Positions 23,360-32,145 of a DNA stretch of 37,191 nucleotides are shown here, in pieces. The stretch is from Flavobacteriales bacterium. Its GTDB lineage: Bacteria; Bacteroidota; Bacteroidia; NS11-12g; UBA955. The stretch covers positions 1 to 37,191 of the forward strand of contig NSIB01000011.1 of assembly GCA_002737625.1 (NCBI GenBank), in the 5' to 3' direction. A program made the position numbers and the translations under genes. The notes beneath the pieces were generated by a model. It searched no databases and had not been told where the DNA came from. It saw only the letters and a program-made list of their open reading frames with translations. Numbering within the stretch: the stretch's first letter is position 1; the number at the start of each line of letters is the position of its first letter.

Positions 23360-24304
23360 CTAAAAAGCCGCGCGCTGAAGTCGGTCATTGATCGCACGTC
23401 CGAGTCCTTCGTTTGGCGCCCATTCAAAGTATGCCAGTTTCTGATTGTCTTTATCTAGTCTACGCAAGATAGAAAAAAGATTCGATGCTGATTCGTTGAT
23501 GTCGCCACTGTCCGACAAATAGTAATCAGAACCCCGTTGCGCCTTTTGTTTAGAAAAATAGATGATCGATACGCTTGGGTCAATATCTGCGGCTTGCATT
23601 GTACTTAACGCAATGAGCTGACATCGCGGACTGTAATGTTGATCTAACTGACCGGGTGCTTGTGGATTGCTATTTTGGTTTAATCGTTCCAGCACAGGGA
23701 CTTTCAAAACGGCTTCAATGCGCTCCAACGACAATCCTCCGAGCCTTAGAACTTGCGGAATACCATTGGCGATGGCAACAATGGTGCTTTCTATTCCTAC
23801 AGAGCAGGCGCCATCGTCGAGAATATAATCTATGCTATCTCCCAATTGATCGGCCACATGCTGCGCATTGGTTGGGCTAACATAGCCAAAAGGATTTGCA
23901 CTTGGGGCGGCCAGGGGGAAGGGGAGTTGAATCAGTAATTCCAATGTTAGGTGGTTATTAGGCATTCGAAGCCCAACAGTGGGTTGTCCCGAAGTTGTAA
24001 GATCGGGGACTAAATCCGATTTGGGTAGTATGAGCGTGAGTGGACCTGGCCAAAAGGCGCGAGCCAATTTTTCTGCCATCTCGGGCCATTCAGTACATAG
24101 CGATTGGGCTTGTTCGATGGAAGCAACGTGCAGGATTAGAGGGTCAAATGCAGGTCGGTTTTTTGCCGAAAAAATCCCCGCAACCGCTATTTCATCAAGT
24201 CCATTGGCCGCCAACCCATAAACTGTTTCTGTGGGAATGGCCACCAATTTTCCCTCAAGGAGCAGTTTTTTGGCAAGTATGAGGTCTGTGCCGCGATGCT
24301 GCAT
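23360..24304 (-). CDS. L-threonylcarbamoyladenylate synthase (Sua5 type)
   Basis: Makes threonylcarbamoyl-AMP from threonine, bicarbonate and ATP for the t6A37 modification of ANN-decoding tRNAs. The 314-residue protein has the YrdC domain (GKLVAIPTETVYGLAANG, FSAKNRPAFDPLILHV, TVGLRMPNNHLTLELL, APSANPFGYVSPTNAQHV, VGIESTIV). A linker (PVLERLNQNSNPQAPGQL) and a Sua5 C-terminal domain (HYSPRCQLIAL ... ) follow, so it is the long Sua5 form rather than short TsaC. Only 16 bases separate it from the response-regulator gene upstream, so the two are probably co-transcribed. Confidence 0.95.
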   Translation of the reverse strand: MQHRGTDLILAKKLLLEGKLVAIPTETVYGLAANGLDEIAVAGIFSAKNRPAFDPLILHVASIEQAQSLCTEWPEMAEKLARAFWPGPLTLILPKSDLVPDLTTSGQPTVGLRMPNNHLTLELLIQLPFPLAAPSANPFGYVSPTNAQHVADQLGDSIDYILDDGACSVGIESTIVAIANGIPQVLRLGGLSLERIEAVLKVPVLERLNQNSNPQAPGQLDQHYSPRCQLIALSTMQAADIDPSVSIIYFSKQKAQRGSDYYLSDSGDINESASNLFSILRRLDKDNQKLAYFEWAPNEGLGRAINDRLQRAAF

Positions 24305-24320
24305 CGTTTAGTACGGTAAA

Positions 24321-25676
24321 TTAACGACGTTTGAGGCTGTACTTTTCAATTTTGTTGTATAAATGGCTTCGTTGAATATCGATTTCTTGTGCGGTTTTGG
24401 CCACATTCCAACCATTTTGGACCAATTTTCTTTCGATAAATACTTTTTCGGCCCAGTCTCTAAAATCTTGAAGCGTTTTGTAATCGTCCACCACACCAAA
24501 TGGATCTGCACCCCTTTGCGCTGGGTTTGAAAACATATAGACGTCCTCACCAGAAATTTTTTCTCCGCAAAGAATCACCAAACGTTCAACGACGTTGCGT
24601 AGTTCACGAATATTTCCTGTCCAATTAACATCCTGCAGGGCTTGATAGCCATCGGGGGTAAATCCTTTTAAAGAAATGCTATTTTCGTCGCAGATGTCTT
24701 TTAAGAAATTATTGGCAATCAACGGAATGTCTTCGATACGCTCATTTAAAGTAGGAACATGAATCAGTATTACGCTCAGCCTATGGTAAAGATCCATTCT
24801 GAACTGTCCTTTTTCGATTTCCTCGAGCAAATTCTTATTGGTAGCTGCTACAATGCGAACGTCAACTTTAATCTCTTTTTCGCCCCCAACCCGTGTAATT
24901 TTCCCTTCCTGAATCGCTCTTAATACTTTGGCTTGGGCAGAAAGACTCATGTCGCCAATTTCATCCAAGAAAAGGGTGCCGCCATGGGCTTGTTCGAATT
25001 TGCCGATGCGTTGTTTGATGGCTGAAGTAAAGCTGCCTTTTTCATGTCCAAACAATTCACTTTCAATCAATTCAGACGGGATGGATGCACAATTTACTTC
25101 TACCAGAGCCATGTTACCGCGATTGCTTTTTTCATGCAACCAACGAGCGACCAATTCTTTGCCTGTTCCATTTTCTCCGGTGATCAGCACGCGTGCTTCG
25201 GTGGGGGCTACCTTTTCAATGGTTTCCTTGATTTTTCCAATGGCAGGCGTTTCTCCGATGATATCGAAAGTTTTGGATACTTTTCGCTTCAGGAATTTTG
25301 TTTCTGTAAGGAGATTGTTTTTGTCGATGGCGTTCCGAATGGAAATCAATAATCGATTCAAATCTGGGGGTTTGGTAATAAAGTCATAGGCCCCCTTCTT
25401 TGTGGCATCAATGGCCATTTCTACGTTTCCATGGCCAGAAATCATTATAAAAGGAAGGTCTGGTCTCAGGGCTTGGGCTCGATCTAGGAGTTCCATCCCG
25501 TCTATGCCAGGCATTTTTACATCACACAGAACAACATCGTATTCATTCTTCTGTATGAGCAGCAGACCTTTATTGCCATCATCGGCAGTGGTAATGGTGT
25601 AATTCTCGTATTCTAGAATTTCTTTGAGGGTTTCACGGATCGGCGCTTCATCGTCGATGACCAATATTTCAGCCAT
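24321..25676 (-). CDS. NtrC-family response regulator (sigma-54 activator type)
   Basis: The 451-residue protein has a receiver domain (1-120: acidic pair D8/D9, phospho-acceptor D52 in VVLCDVKMPG, K102), a central AAA+ domain and a Fis-type helix-turn-helix (NVAKTAQEIDIQRSHLYNKI). Walker A is GENGTGKE (167-174) and Walker B GGTLFLDEIGD (232-242). The sigma-54 contact loop reads GSFTSA (214-219) instead of GAFTGA, keeping the F and T. The partner kinase is not in the window. Start at MAEILVIDDE; an upstream in-frame start would add 11 residues. First of two genes with Sua5, divergent from the PorP/SprF-like gene. Confidence 0.95.
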   Translation of the reverse strand: MAEILVIDDEAPIRETLKEILEYENYTITTADDGNKGLLLIQKNEYDVVLCDVKMPGIDGMELLDRAQALRPDLPFIMISGHGNVEMAIDATKKGAYDFITKPPDLNRLLISIRNAIDKNNLLTETKFLKRKVSKTFDIIGETPAIGKIKETIEKVAPTEARVLITGENGTGKELVARWLHEKSNRGNMALVEVNCASIPSELIESELFGHEKGSFTSAIKQRIGKFEQAHGGTLFLDEIGDMSLSAQAKVLRAIQEGKITRVGGEKEIKVDVRIVAATNKNLLEEIEKGQFRMDLYHRLSVILIHVPTLNERIEDIPLIANNFLKDICDENSISLKGFTPDGYQALQDVNWTGNIRELRNVVERLVILCGEKISGEDVYMFSNPAQRGADPFGVVDDYKTLQDFRDWAEKVFIERKLVQNGWNVAKTAQEIDIQRSHLYNKIEKYSLKRR

Positions 25677-25876
25677 AATAAGTGTATAGATTAGAATACA
25701 ATGATACAAAGAGAGAACAGTAGAACAAGGCCAACTTTTCCACCACTTATACTCTTTTTGATATGTTTTTTGAGGGAATAAAAAATGAAAATGAACCCTA
25801 ACGATATTAATTGAAAGCGGAAGCTAAGAATAGAGTGGATACAAGGTTGCCTGAATTGGTATTATTTGATAAAATG

Positions 25877-25908
25877 TTTGGGAATGTGAGGATTTTACAT
25901 GATTTTTG
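25877..25908 (+). promoter_or_regulatory. Promoter of the PorP/SprF-like gene
   Basis: TTTG (25877-25880), 20 bases, GATTTTTG (25901-25908), then ATG at 25935. The element pair and spacing are the same as upstream of the E2 gene. It lies in the 258-base divergent spacer with the response regulator (25677-25934), in which I see nothing else distinct. Confidence 0.55.
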
Positions 25909-25934
25909 TTTCTGAGAGATATTCCACAATAGGT

Positions 25935-27065
25935 ATGAATAAACAATTACTGGGAAGATGGGTGGCTTTAATAGCTTTAGTAGCGCCGTTGGCGTTATTT
26001 GCGCAGACTGATCCACTTTTTACACATTTCACATTTAACAAGTTGTTCTATAACCCAGCGTATGCCGGGGCTTCTGGTCAATTTTGTATAAATGCAATTA
26101 CTCACCAGCAGTGGTTAGGTTATGACGATGAGTCTCCATATCTTAAAACTCAGAATAAAGATTTCGGTATCGAGAACACGTTAGATGCGGCGCGCAAGAA
26201 CATTGCTCCTGTAACCCGCGGTTTGGGATTTTCCGCTCCAATTATGGTAAAGGGAAATAATATGGGGGGTGCTTTTTTCTCATTGGTATCGGATCAAGTG
26301 GGATATGAGACAGCTACCTATATGAAGGGTGGTGGTTCATACGCTTATACCTTAGCAGATGGATCAAACATTCGCTTGGGGGTTGATATCACAAATCTCA
26401 CAAAAACGCTAGATGCAACCAAGTTGAGATATCACGATCCAAATGATCCAATGATACCCATTGGACAACCTTCGGATCAACATACAACTTTTGGTGCCGG
26501 CGTATATTATAGCAATCCAAATATTGAAGATGGCGCGTATTTGGGTGTGTCTTCAACGCATTTAAATCCCCAGACATTTAACTATGGTGGTGGAATTGGT
26601 GGTGGAACCGTGCAAGTAACTACAAATAGACACCTATATATAGTAGGGGGATACAAAAAAAACAATTTCATGGGTAATCCATCACTGTCGTTGGATCCTG
26701 CGTTCTTAATTAAGACGGTAATGGGCAAAGGCGGAATGGTTAAGCCTCAGTTGGACGTACAGGGCTTGGTTACTTGGAATGGTTTGTTTGCCGGGGGTGC
26801 AAATATTCGTATTTATGGATTGGGCGCGGAATCAGTTTCCTTAATATTGGGATACTATCCTCCATTGTTAGGCAATGGTCCAATGAGTGATCAAAAACTT
26901 CGTGTAGGTTATTCTTACGATTTAACGGTGAATCACATTTTGCGCAATTCTGCGGGTTCGCATGAGTTGCAAGTGAATTACTGCTTTATGTTTACAATTC
27001 CGGAAAGGCCAGTTCGTGTATTCCGTCATCCACGTTATATGGAGCGTTCACCTGAATGGGATTAA
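25935..27065 (+). CDS. PorP/SprF family outer-membrane protein of the T9SS
   Basis: The 376-residue protein starts MNKQLLGRWVALIALVAPLALFAQ, a signal peptide. The PorP/SprF hallmark follows: DPLFTHFTFNKLFYNPAYAGASGQFCINAITHQQW (split near 22-56), and then a beta-barrel-like alternating pattern through the end. PorP/SprF proteins attach to the periplasmic or inner side of T9SS components and link cargo or anchor proteins at the outer membrane. Family members stand just upstream of gldK in several Bacteroidota, as here. An upstream in-frame start adding 12 residues (MIFVSERY) overlaps the promoter and is less likely. It is separated from gldK by 141 bases with a separate promoter. Confidence 0.93.
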   Translation: MNKQLLGRWVALIALVAPLALFAQTDPLFTHFTFNKLFYNPAYAGASGQFCINAITHQQWLGYDDESPYLKTQNKDFGIENTLDAARKNIAPVTRGLGFSAPIMVKGNNMGGAFFSLVSDQVGYETATYMKGGGSYAYTLADGSNIRLGVDITNLTKTLDATKLRYHDPNDPMIPIGQPSDQHTTFGAGVYYSNPNIEDGAYLGVSSTHLNPQTFNYGGGIGGGTVQVTTNRHLYIVGGYKKNNFMGNPSLSLDPAFLIKTVMGKGGMVKPQLDVQGLVTWNGLFAGGANIRIYGLGAESVSLILGYYPPLLGNGPMSDQKLRVGYSYDLTVNHILRNSAGSHELQVNYCFMFTIPERPVRVFRHPRYMERSPEWD

Positions 27066-27138
27066 TCTAAAAAATATTTATCCACACAAAATAAACATTC
27101 GATTCTGTCGTTTCATAGGTACTGAAATAAATAAAATG

Positions 27139-27168
27139 TTGCTTTATTCAAATAGAACTTTATTTTTG
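27139..27168 (+). promoter_or_regulatory. Promoter of the gldKLMN operon
   Basis: TTG (27139-27141), 19 bases, TATTTTTG (27161-27168): the best complete match to the Bacteroidota promoter pattern in the window. The gldK ATG is 38 bases downstream of the -7 box. Confidence 0.7.
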
Positions 27169-27206
27169 CAATCTTTAGAAACAATACGCACAATCAAAAC
27201 TGCATA

Positions 27207-28577
27207 ATGAAAAATACAGTGATGAGTCTCTTCACAAACAACGAGTTCGCTAAGAAAGCTTTGAATTTCTTGGGCAATCGAACCTTACACAGGGCCGCTA
27301 TCGTTGCTTCTGTAATGGTCTATGCTTGCGGACCAGCCGATACCGGTGATTTGACCGGTGTTTTAGGCAGACGGCCTTGGTTTCACCCCCAGCCTCCGGG
27401 AATGGTGTACGTGAAATCAGGAACTTTTCACACAGGACAAGGAGGGCAGGATGTATTCAATTCCTACTTGGAGCCAAACAAACAGATGACCATAACCGGT
27501 TTCTGGATGGACGAAACAGAGATTACAAATAACGAATACCGTCAGTTTGTGAATTATGTTATCGATTCGTTGGCTAGAATCATGTGTGACGACGACGAAT
27601 ATTACTTCCCAGAAGATGAGGAGGGCAATCGTTTGATTAACCCTTACCGCGAAGTGGATTGGTTAAAGCACAAGGAAGAATTGGCTGATATGTGGTATCA
27701 AGGAGATGAGCGTTTCCAAGGAAAGCACCAAATTGATACTCGTAAATTGATTTACCATTTCATGTGGACAGATTTTGATGCAGCTGCAAATCAGGATCGC
27801 GACAAATACAATCCAATGGATCGCAGTAAATTCATGCGCACAGAGGATGTTTTGGTATACCCTGATACATTGTGTTGGGTACGTGATTTTACCTATTCAT
27901 ACAACGAGCCAATGGCCCAGATATATTTCCATCACCCAAAATACGATGAATATCCAGTTGTAGGTGTTTCTTGGCATCAAGCGTATGCTTTCTGTCGTTG
28001 GAGAACTGATCGCAAAACAGCGTATTGGGAAATGAATGGTTATTTGCCAAATACACATGATTTCCGTTTGCCAACTGAGTATGAGTGGGAATATGCTGCT
28101 CGTGGCGGTCGTATCGGAAACAAATACCCATGGGGCGGACCGTATGCTAGAAATAGCAAGGGTTGTATGTTAGCCAACTTTAAGCCATTGCGTGGTAACT
28201 ATGGTGTAGACGGGGGTGTTTATCCAGTGCGGGTTGATAGTTACTTCCCAAATGATTTTGGTTTGTATAATATGTCGGGTAACGTTTCTGAGTGGACTCG
28301 TACTTCATGGGATGAGGCAAATAATGCTTTCGCTCACGACTTGAATGGTGAATCGTATAAATTCATCAAAGAAAGAGGCAAAGAGGGTACACGTCAGGTG
28401 AAGGATATTCCAATCAATGAGAAGCGCAAAGTAATCCGCGGTGGATCTTGGAAAGATGTCGCTTATTTTATCGAAAATGGTGCTAGAACCTATGAATACC
28501 AAGACACAAGTAAATCTTATGTAGGATTCCGCTGTGTTCAAACCTACATTGGTCGTTCAAATACAGATCGCAAATAA
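27207..28577 (+). CDS. gldK: Gliding/T9SS lipoprotein GldK
   Basis: GldK with GldN forms a large ring under the outer membrane as part of the T9SS (PorK/PorN in Porphyromonas). The 456-residue protein has a lipoprotein-type N-terminus with Cys42 in VMVYACG. An FGE-sulfatase-like domain follows from about 62: GMVYVKSGTFHTGQGGQ, GFWMDETEITNNEYRQF, VSWHQAYAFCRWR, RLPTEYEWEYAARGG, YNMSGNVSEWT, VIRGGSWKD, GFRCVQT. This domain is structural here. The start is ATG at 27207; the N-terminus before the lipobox is longer than usual, and a second ATG five codons later is possible. First gene of gldKLMN. Confidence 0.95.
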   Translation: MKNTVMSLFTNNEFAKKALNFLGNRTLHRAAIVASVMVYACGPADTGDLTGVLGRRPWFHPQPPGMVYVKSGTFHTGQGGQDVFNSYLEPNKQMTITGFWMDETEITNNEYRQFVNYVIDSLARIMCDDDEYYFPEDEEGNRLINPYREVDWLKHKEELADMWYQGDERFQGKHQIDTRKLIYHFMWTDFDAAANQDRDKYNPMDRSKFMRTEDVLVYPDTLCWVRDFTYSYNEPMAQIYFHHPKYDEYPVVGVSWHQAYAFCRWRTDRKTAYWEMNGYLPNTHDFRLPTEYEWEYAARGGRIGNKYPWGGPYARNSKGCMLANFKPLRGNYGVDGGVYPVRVDSYFPNDFGLYNMSGNVSEWTRTSWDEANNAFAHDLNGESYKFIKERGKEGTRQVKDIPINEKRKVIRGGSWKDVAYFIENGARTYEYQDTSKSYVGFRCVQTYIGRSNTDRK

Positions 28578-28642
28578 TTTTTTACAGAATAATTTTTCTT
28601 ACATATCGTTTACTATTCAACTAACTATAATAAAAAATAAAT

Positions 28643-29305
28643 ATGAGCAACAAAAGTTTCTTTGAATCAAAAAAGTTTAAAACTAGCATGAACTTCGTTT
28701 ATGGTATGGGTGCTGCGGTAGTAATCGTGGGTGCTTTGTTTAAAATTTTGCACTTGAAAGGTGCTGACCTTATGTTGTCGGTGGGTCTATTGACTGAAGC
28801 CGCCATTTTTGCAATTTCTTCTTTTGAACCCATACACATGGATCCAGATTGGTCTTTGGTTTACCCTGAATTGGCTGGTGGCGATCCAACTGAAACCAAA
28901 AAGAAATTGAGTGGTACTTTAACTCAGCAATTAGACAATATGTTGGCTCAAGCGAAAATTGGTCCAGAATTGATCGAAAGTTTGGGCAATGGGTTGTCAT
29001 CTTTGAGCAATAACGTAAAAGATATGGGTACTTTGTCAAATGCAGCGGTTGCTACGACTGAGTATGCAGAAAATGCTTCCAAGGCGGCTAAGAATATGAA
29101 TGCAATTGCCGATAGTACTGCAATGGTTTCTGATTCGATGGGCAATTTCTCTGCTGGATTGCAGGGCGCTTTGATAAACATAAATTCAACTGAAGTAGCT
29201 ACGGCGGAGTTTGCTGGTGAATTGTCTAAGTTGAATCGCAATTTGAGCAATTTGAATTCAATTTATGGTAATATGTTGAGCGCTATGGGCGCCAACAAAG
29301 CCTAA
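28643..29305 (+). CDS. gldL: Gliding/T9SS motor protein GldL
   Basis: Inner-membrane protein that forms, with GldM, the proton-driven motor powering T9SS export and gliding. The 220-residue protein has two membrane helices (about 16-36, NFVYGMGAAVVIVGALFKIL, and 42-62, LMLSVGLLTEAAIFAISSF). Glutamate E52 is in the second helix, at the position of the conserved proton-path glutamate of this family. A cytoplasmic tail rich in Asn, Ala and Ser, probably helical, follows. The order K-L-M-N and short spacers (65 and 39 bases) fit one operon. Confidence 0.95.
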   Translation: MSNKSFFESKKFKTSMNFVYGMGAAVVIVGALFKILHLKGADLMLSVGLLTEAAIFAISSFEPIHMDPDWSLVYPELAGGDPTETKKKLSGTLTQQLDNMLAQAKIGPELIESLGNGLSSLSNNVKDMGTLSNAAVATTEYAENASKAAKNMNAIADSTAMVSDSMGNFSAGLQGALININSTEVATAEFAGELSKLNRNLSNLNSIYGNMLSAMGANKA

Positions 29306-29344
29306 TCCAATTATCTAACCCAACTTAAAAAGGAGATATAGATA

Positions 29345-31006
29345 ATGGCAGGTGGTAAATTATCCCCACGTCAGAAGATGATCAACATGATGTATCTCGT
29401 GTTGACAGCGCTTTTGGCACTTAACGTATCTAAGGAAATCATCAAGGCTTTTAACTTGATTGAGAATTCTTTGGATAATTCTACAAAAAACATCGTTCAA
29501 AAGAATAGTGCAGTATTGAGTTCGTTGGTAAAAACTGCCGCTGATAATAAAGCGGCTGCCGCTGCAGTTTCTTACTGTAATCAAGTACAGGGAATCAGCA
29601 AAACTTTGATAATTCGTTTGAGTGGAATTAAAAATGAATTGTTACTTCGTTCTGGTGACCAAAAAGATCCTAAAATGGGTCGTAAGCAAGAGCCTGAAGC
29701 CATGTTGGTAAAAGGTGGAGTTGCGGAATTGGCTCAGGGTGATAACATGGAACTTCATGCTCACTATTTCATGATAGATGAGGATGGTAAAAATGGTGTT
29801 GAATTGCAAGAGTCTATCAATAAAACCCGTATTGCAATGTTGGCAATAATGAAAAAGGCTGCTATGGATCCAATTTTATCTGCATCGCCAGAAACGAAGA
29901 AAATGTTGTTGGACCGTATGAAGGCAATTGAAGAAAAGACTTCTTTGTATGCCAACAATTCTTTAAATAGCAGTGGTACAGAAGAATCTTGGGTTTCTAT
30001 GTATTTGGAGCATTCGCCTTTGGCTGGTGTATTCGCCATGTTGAGTAAGGTTGAAAATGATTCCCGTTCTATGGAAGCAGAAGTTATGCAAGCCTTGGCT
30101 GAGTCTGTGAATGCTGCGGATTACAAATTCGACAAATTGATTCCGGTTGTTTCTTCAGCGACTTCAGCTGTATTGACAAACCAAACTTATGAAGCCAATA
30201 TTTTGTTGGCTGCTTACAACTCAAAAGCCCAAATGTTTGTGACTGTAAACGGTCGCCCCATTGAAGTGGTAGATGGTGTAGGAAAATACAAGGTTACGAG
30301 TTCATCACCGGGTTCTCAGAAATATAAAGTGGGTATTCAGGTTCCAAAGCCTAATGGTGGTGGATCTGATAACTATGAGACTGAAGCAGAATATAGTGTA
30401 TTTGCTCCTCAAGCAGCGATTTCTGCCGATGAGTTGAATGTATTGTATGTTGGTTTACCCAACCCAATTTCTGTATCTGTGGGTGGTGTTGATCCCAAAA
30501 ATGTAACGGTATCGGTAGTAGGTGGGGGTGTATCTCTTCGTGCTGCTAAACCTGGCCAGTTTAATGCATTGGTTCCTGTGCGTAATGGAAACGATTGTTT
30601 GATTAAAGTAACTGCAAAGTTGCCTGATGGTCGTACCGTATCTATGGGAGATAAGAAATTTAAAATTCGTAACGTACCTCGTCCCGTATTTAAAGCGGGT
30701 AGTGTTGGATTTAGCGGTCCAATTTCATTGTCTGCTTTAAAAGTTCAGGCAAACGCGGTTGCTGCCTTAGATAACTTTGTTTATGATGGTGTAAAATATG
30801 ATGTATTGTCTTATCGTTTTACATGTATCGGCCGCCGTACCAACGGACCAAAAATCATGACAGCCAATGGAGCCTCTTTGACACCCATTCAAGCATACTT
30901 AAAAATGTTAGGCCCTGGTGATTTGATTCAGTTTGACCAAATTAAAGTAATAGGACCAGACAAAACCCCGAAATTCTTGGATAACGTGGGTGGCGCAGTT
31001 CAATAA
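29345..31006 (+). CDS. gldM: Gliding/T9SS motor protein GldM
   Basis: The 553-residue protein has a short cytoplasmic N-terminus (GGKLSPRQKMINMM), one membrane helix (about 14-30, MMYLVLTALLALNVS) and a long periplasmic region of four domains. It spans the periplasm as a dimer from the GldL pentamer to the GldK/GldN ring. Recognisable segments include YEANILLAAYNSKAQMFVTVNG and a C-terminal domain from about 470 that contacts the ring in homologues (PVFKAGSVGFSGPISLSALK). Length is close to the F. johnsoniae protein. An AGGAG Shine-Dalgarno-like run (29330-29334) lies 10 bases before the ATG, rarer in this phylum. Confidence 0.96.
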   Translation: MAGGKLSPRQKMINMMYLVLTALLALNVSKEIIKAFNLIENSLDNSTKNIVQKNSAVLSSLVKTAADNKAAAAAVSYCNQVQGISKTLIIRLSGIKNELLLRSGDQKDPKMGRKQEPEAMLVKGGVAELAQGDNMELHAHYFMIDEDGKNGVELQESINKTRIAMLAIMKKAAMDPILSASPETKKMLLDRMKAIEEKTSLYANNSLNSSGTEESWVSMYLEHSPLAGVFAMLSKVENDSRSMEAEVMQALAESVNAADYKFDKLIPVVSSATSAVLTNQTYEANILLAAYNSKAQMFVTVNGRPIEVVDGVGKYKVTSSSPGSQKYKVGIQVPKPNGGGSDNYETEAEYSVFAPQAAISADELNVLYVGLPNPISVSVGGVDPKNVTVSVVGGGVSLRAAKPGQFNALVPVRNGNDCLIKVTAKLPDGRTVSMGDKKFKIRNVPRPVFKAGSVGFSGPISLSALKVQANAVAALDNFVYDGVKYDVLSYRFTCIGRRTNGPKIMTANGASLTPIQAYLKMLGPGDLIQFDQIKVIGPDKTPKFLDNVGGAVQ

Positions 31007-31017
31007 TAGAAACAACT

Positions 31018-31998
31018 ATGAAACGCATTTTATTCACACTCGCATTATTCACGGCAGCTGGTTTGCAAGCGCAAGACTGGGGAGGCGGTGGCGGTTGGGG
31101 TTCTTCTCCTGAGCCAGCCAAAGGAGGGAAGTCAGACCCCGCTCCATCTGAAGCTACTGGTGAGCCAAAGAAAGATGTTGAAATTGTGATTCCAACCATT
31201 GGAACACACTACGACGACCCAACAGTGACTCATTATGAACCAGAGTACGTGAACCAAGACACCAACATTCGCAATTTGCAGGGTATTGTAATGCCTCGTC
31301 CATATTTGCGCAATGCGGATGTTAAATATCGTAAACGTGTGTGGCGTGTGATTGATTTGCGTCAAAAAATGAATCGTTCTTGGACATGGCCTAAGAATCC
31401 GATTTCTCAAGTATTCTGGGAATTTGGAACCAAAGGATTGTTGCGTGCTTATGCTACTGATTCATTTAATCGTGTCATGACGCCAGAGGATATTATTCGT
31501 TTAACTTCTGAAATCATTACAACTTCAAAACAACGTCCTGGATCTGATGATCCTACAGATTTGGTGGATACTTCATTCCCTGAATATTTTAGTTGGGATT
31601 TGATACAGAAGTTTGAAATCATGGAAGATTGGGTGTTTGACTATAAGCATGGTGAGTTGAAGCCAATTATTATCGGCATCGCGCCTATTCAGCCTAAAAT
31701 GATTATGGGTCAATCGTATGATGTTAAACCCTTTTGGTTAAAAATGGACGATTGTCGTCCTGCTTTGGCAAAATCAGAAGTATTTAACAGATACAATGAT
31801 GCGATGCGCTTGAATTGGGATCAACATATCAATCATCACCGTTTATTTGATAGTTATATCGTGAAAACTTCGGAGTGGGATGATAGATATATTACCCAAA
31901 AATCTGAGTTTAAGCAAGATGGTTTGGCTTCTTTACTTCGCGCAGAAGAAATTAAAAATGACTTGTTCATTTTTGAACATGATTTGTGGGAGTATTAA
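31018..31998 (+). CDS. gldN: Gliding/T9SS protein GldN
   Basis: Periplasmic partner of GldK in the T9SS ring. The 326-residue protein starts MKRILFTLALFTAAGLQAQ, a signal peptide, followed by a Gly/Pro/Lys-rich linker (about 19-46, WGGGGGWGSSPEPAKGG). The conserved GldN body then has DVKYRKRVWRVIDLRQKMN, FWEFGTKGLLRAYATDSFN and IGIAPIQPKMI. It lies 11 bases after gldM and is the last gene of the operon; a strong terminator follows. The N-terminal linker resembles the glycine-rich DNA of other genes here but is in frame and shows no sign of recent expansion. Confidence 0.96.
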   Translation: MKRILFTLALFTAAGLQAQDWGGGGGWGSSPEPAKGGKSDPAPSEATGEPKKDVEIVIPTIGTHYDDPTVTHYEPEYVNQDTNIRNLQGIVMPRPYLRNADVKYRKRVWRVIDLRQKMNRSWTWPKNPISQVFWEFGTKGLLRAYATDSFNRVMTPEDIIRLTSEIITTSKQRPGSDDPTDLVDTSFPEYFSWDLIQKFEIMEDWVFDYKHGELKPIIIGIAPIQPKMIMGQSYDVKPFWLKMDDCRPALAKSEVFNRYNDAMRLNWDQHINHHRLFDSYIVKTSEWDDRYITQKSEFKQDGLASLLRAEEIKNDLFIFEHDLWEY

Positions 31999-32017
31999 TC
32001 GTATAGAAATAATTTTT

Positions 32018-32052
32018 AAAAAAATCCCGGAGTATACTCTGGGATTTTTTTT
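32018..32052 (+). terminator. Terminator of the gldKLMN operon
   Basis: AAAAAAATCCCG-GAGTA (32018-32034) pairs with TACTC-TGGGATTTTTTT (32035-32051), the only irregular pair being one G-U. The arms meet without a loop in the DNA, so the RNA loop must open to about GUAUAC or fewer pairs. A and T runs on both sides allow bidirectional use. Confidence 0.9.
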
Positions 32053-32096
32053 GCAATGGTTTAATGCCAATCATTTCAATTAATTACTCGGATTCC

Positions 32097-32127
32097 TTTG
32101 GTTTTCCTATAAATATGCGTATTTTCG
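32097..32127 (+). promoter_or_regulatory. Promoter of the DUF177-rpmF-plsX-fabH operon
   Basis: TTTG (32097-32100), 19 bases, TATTTTCG (32120-32127): exact -33 element and spacing, one change in the -7 box. The ATG of the first gene is 18 bases downstream. Confidence 0.6.
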
Positions 32128-32145
32128 CCGTTCGTTTTAGTAACG

